Part shown: piece after piece, positions 61,682-64,000 of the stretch
Numbering within the stretch: position 1 is the first letter of the stretch
How the letters are laid out: each line of letters opens with the position of its first letter
Assembly (NCBI RefSeq): GCF_024349785.1
Contig: NZ_AP018817.1
Coordinates: 2,573,501 to 2,637,500 of the forward strand
DNA length: 64,000 nt
Source of the DNA: Sphingomonas bisphenolicum
GTDB lineage: Bacteria; Pseudomonadota; Alphaproteobacteria; Sphingomonadales; Sphingomonadaceae
Reading direction: 5' to 3'
Program-made: the position numbers and the translations under genes
Notes under the pieces: model-generated
Database searches by the model: none
What the model saw: the letters and a program-made list of their open reading frames with translations, nothing else
Told to the model about the DNA's origin: nothing

Positions 61682-64000
61682 TTAGAAGCCGACGATCAGC
61701 GAAGCGCTGATCGCGCGCGGCGAACCGAAGTTCACGAAGGCCGACGAGCTGCTGGCCAGCGTGTCCAGACCGCCACTGAACGAGCCGACATAGAATTTGT
61801 CGAACAGGTTGCTGACGTTGAGCTGGATCGCGCCCTTTTCCATGCCGAGGCTGGCGAGCGAGTAGCGCAGATCGATATCAACGACGGTGTAGGCACCGAA
61901 CTTCGCGCCGGGCGCGATGATCTTGGTCGTGCCATCGGTCAGCGTGACCGACTGAACTTCACCATTGATGTCGTTCATATAACGCGAGCTGGTCTTCTTT
62001 GCCTGCACGCCCAGGGTGAAGTCACCCAGATTGCCCTGGAGACGACCACCGAACAGATATTTCGGCGCGCTACGTTCACGCTTGCCAGCGGTGCGCAGAT
62101 AGGCGTCGCCGCTCGCATCGATGTAGCAGAGGCCGGCCAGCGCAATGTCGCTGGTGGCGGCACAGCTGCCGGTACGGGCATCGTTCTGGATTTCAGACTT
62201 GATGTACGAACCGAACAGGTAAGCCGTAACTTCCTTGATCGGGCTGTACGAAATGCTGCTGTCGATGCCGTACTTCTTCACCGGACCCAGATTGGTGTCA
62301 GTGCCGTTGCCGTCAATGTCATAAGCGGTAACGAGGCGGTTCTTGTACTTGGAGTACCAGCCGGTAACAGCTGCCTGCACCTTCGACGAGCTATAGCGAA
62401 TGCTGGCGTCGAAGCTGTCCGAGGTTTCAGGCACGCGGTAGGCCGCATCGCTGTCCGCCGGGAAGTAGAAGGCGTTGTAGAGCGCGTCGGTGCTGGGCAC
62501 CGAGATGTTCTTGGCATAGCTGCCTGCGATGCTGATTTCCGGCGTGATCTTGAAGGTCGCACCGACGTTCGGCAGGAACTTGTCGTACTTCAGCTTACGC
62601 GACTGCGGCAGAGCCGAGCCGGTCGCCTTACCCGTCGTCGCATTATAGCTGTAGGGCTTCGCTGCGGTGTAAGCTGCAATCTGATCATCAGGAACGCAGT
62701 CGACGAAACCGCCCGAGCTGGTGGTGAAGCAGTTCTGCGTCAATTCACGCTTGAAGAAGGGCAGACGGCCGCCGATCAGGACGCTCAACCGGTCTTCGAA
62801 GAACTGGCCGCGATATTCGCCCGCGATCTGGTTCAGTTCGGCGATCGACTTGCGGTCACGCTTTTGCAGGGCGTTGCCGGCGGTGTCGGTCAGCGGATCG
62901 TTGATCGGGAAGACGTCCAGCGGATTGCCGCCCAGGTCGAGCAGGCCGGCATAGCCGGTCTGGCGGTGACGGGCGCGATCATAGCTGTACGACAGGCGAA
63001 TACGGTGGGCATCGCTAATTTCATAAGCGAGGTTGGCGATGCCGACCCAGCGACGGGTGTTGGTCTGGCTGGGCTGGAGAACTGTGTAGCGGTCGGATTC
63101 AGTGCCCGACACGATACCGTCGCCGTTGGTGTCGGTGCCAAGGTTTCCGTCGCCGTTGAAGTCGCGACCGAAATAGAAGGAACCGCCATAATTGCCGGTA
63201 TAGGGTACGCCGCCGATATAGTTATAGGCTTCGTAAGCCGACGTCGTACCGCCGCCATTGGCCTTCACCCACTGATAGGCGCCATCGACGCTGAACGTCA
63301 GGCGATCGGTCAGCGTATATTTGGAGTTCAGACGGACGTTGCCGGTGTTGGACGGATTGTAGCGACGTTCGAAATCGGTGCCGCAGCTATTGGTCACGCC
63401 CGTCAGGCTAACGTTGCAAGGATAGCCGCCGGCGATGTCATAAAAACGGCCCGACTTGTCGCCGGTGATGGCGTTGGCGCGCAGCGGCGAACCACCGAAA
63501 TTGTTGCGGTTCTGGTTGTAGTGACCCGACAGCGAGATGAAATCGCCATTGTCGCCGATATCCTGCCAAATCTTGGCATTATACTGCTGCTTGTACACCT
63601 TACCATAGTTGGCGAAGGCTGCATCGTTCTTCAGGCGCGAAGCCGAGAACCAGGCCTTGGTGCCATGGCCGGTCAGGTCGCCCGTGTTGACGACGCCGAA
63701 CATGCGGAAATAGGGCCGATCGCCCGCACCGCTGGCGGCGATGTTACCGTAGCTGACGCTGGCAAGGACGCCATATTCGTCGCTCGGCTCCAGCGTCTTG
63801 ATGTTGACGGTGCCGCCAACCGCTGCGGCGGTCGGGCTGTCGACGTCGGTCGAACCCAGGTTAACATTGACGTTTTCGATCAGTTCGCCATCGACCTGCT
63901 GGTTGGTGTAAACCGCATAGTTACCGGAGTCGTTGAGCGGGATACCATCGAAGGTCTGCGAGATGCGGTCCGAGCTAAAGCCACGGATGGTGAAGCTGCC
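61682..64000 (-). CDS. TonB-dependent outer-membrane receptor (partial, N-terminus off the right edge)
   Basis: 772 codons are visible. The first part is the plug domain (FTIRGFSSDRISQTFDGIPL, ENVNVNLGSTDVDSPTAAAV then GGTVNIKT). The rest is a barrel of about 22 strands with extracellular loops containing repeated Asp/Asn-Gly motifs (DFNGDGNLGTDTNGDGIVSG, possibly calcium-binding) and cysteine pairs (GYPCN...NSCGTD; CFTTSSGGFVDC). It ends ISASLIVGF with the C-terminal aromatic needed for barrel assembly. The signal peptide and TonB box lie outside the window. The substrate (siderophore, sugar or other) is unknown. Confidence 0.93.
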   Translation of the reverse strand, partial: GSFTIRGFSSDRISQTFDGIPLNDSGNYAVYTNQQVDGELIENVNVNLGSTDVDSPTAAAVGGTVNIKTLEPSDEYGVLASVSYGNIAASGAGDRPYFRMFGVVNTGDLTGHGTKAWFSASRLKNDAAFANYGKVYKQQYNAKIWQDIGDNGDFISLSGHYNQNRNNFGGSPLRANAITGDKSGRFYDIAGGYPCNVSLTGVTNSCGTDFERRYNPSNTGNVRLNSKYTLTDRLTFSVDGAYQWVKANGGGTTSAYEAYNYIGGVPYTGNYGGSFYFGRDFNGDGNLGTDTNGDGIVSGTESDRYTVLQPSQTNTRRWVGIANLAYEISDAHRIRLSYSYDRARHRQTGYAGLLDLGGNPLDVFPINDPLTDTAGNALQKRDRKSIAELNQIAGEYRGQFFEDRLSVLIGGRLPFFKRELTQNCFTTSSGGFVDCVPDDQIAAYTAAKPYSYNATTGKATGSALPQSRKLKYDKFLPNVGATFKITPEISIAGSYAKNISVPSTDALYNAFYFPADSDAAYRVPETSDSFDASIRYSSSKVQAAVTGWYSKYKNRLVTAYDIDGNGTDTNLGPVKKYGIDSSISYSPIKEVTAYLFGSYIKSEIQNDARTGSCAATSDIALAGLCYIDASGDAYLRTAGKRERSAPKYLFGGRLQGNLGDFTLGVQAKKTSSRYMNDINGEVQSVTLTDGTTKIIAPGAKFGAYTVVDIDLRYSLASLGMEKGAIQLNVSNLFDKFYVGSFSGGLDTLASSSSAFVNFGSPRAISASLIVGF

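Overview
The window is a high-GC (roughly 63-67% in coding regions by eye) alphaproteobacterial chromosome segment. It most likely comes from a sphingomonad (Sphingobium/Sphingomonas group). The clues are the protein flavour of nearly every gene, ChpT of the CtrA phosphorelay, a TonB-dependent receptor, many strict 4-base ATGA overlaps, and palindromic repeats rich in TTCG/CGAAGTCGA of the kind common in that group. Almost all of it is housekeeping chromosome. I see no prophage, insertion sequence, CRISPR array, rRNA operon or plasmid gene. The genus is an inference.

Layout. 1-1.2 kb: the end of a cytochrome c maturation operon (ccmC-ccmD-ccmE, cut by the left edge). 1.4-9.4 kb: chrA, purF, an SDR, a photolyase-cfa pair, rppH and a DUF481 outer-membrane protein. 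9.5-13.3 kb: an arginine-succinyltransferase operon (M20 hydrolase-astA-astB) and a small membrane protein. 13.4-18.1 kb: a Phd-like/PAS protein, TadE/TadG-like proteins and cobQ. 18.1-25.1 kb: two identical tRNA-Arg(ACG), an H3TH-domain membrane protein, ppdK, glyS and glyQ. 25.3-33.3 kb: two TraB/GumN proteins, rplY, pth, pgm, DUF2490, a lipoprotein, a small membrane protein and rarD. 33.3-43.4 kb: pyrC, ygfZ, glutaminyl cyclase, DUF983, ychF, a UDG-family glycosylase, a phosphodiesterase lipoprotein, MaoC, LysE and mutL with a small secreted partner. 43.6-49.5 kb: the complete rod-shape operon mreBCD-mrdA-rodA, then tRNA-Lys(CTT). 49.8-58.3 kb: cytochrome c, a CinA-like protein, map, glnB-glnA, nitronate monooxygenase, chpT, an M67 peptidase, rluD and rpoH. 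58.4-64 kb: GNAT, a TetR regulator with a probable operator before an MFS transporter, mtgA and a TonB-dependent receptor cut by the right edge.

How the genes work together. mreBCD, mrdA and rodA form one overlapping unit for side-wall peptidoglycan synthesis, and mtgA adds a further glycosyltransferase. glnB and glnA form a nitrogen-control unit. Upstream of it lie a sigma-54-like -24/-12 element and two TGCCC-N7-GGGCA dyads whose centres are 31 bp apart, which is the layout of NtrC-type enhancer sites. The AST operon degrades arginine. phrB and cfa pair DNA-light repair with membrane-lipid cyclopropanation.

The most interesting structure is at sequence level. Palindromic repeat elements sit in frame inside essential or metabolic genes (two in glyS, one in astB), and relatives sit between genes. 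glyS also carries an internal segment of about 52% GC between flanks of 63% and 73%. I found no convincing wholly new multi-gene system. The best leads are the glnB enhancer layout, the repeat-bearing mosaic glyS and the Phd-like/PAS fusion protein.
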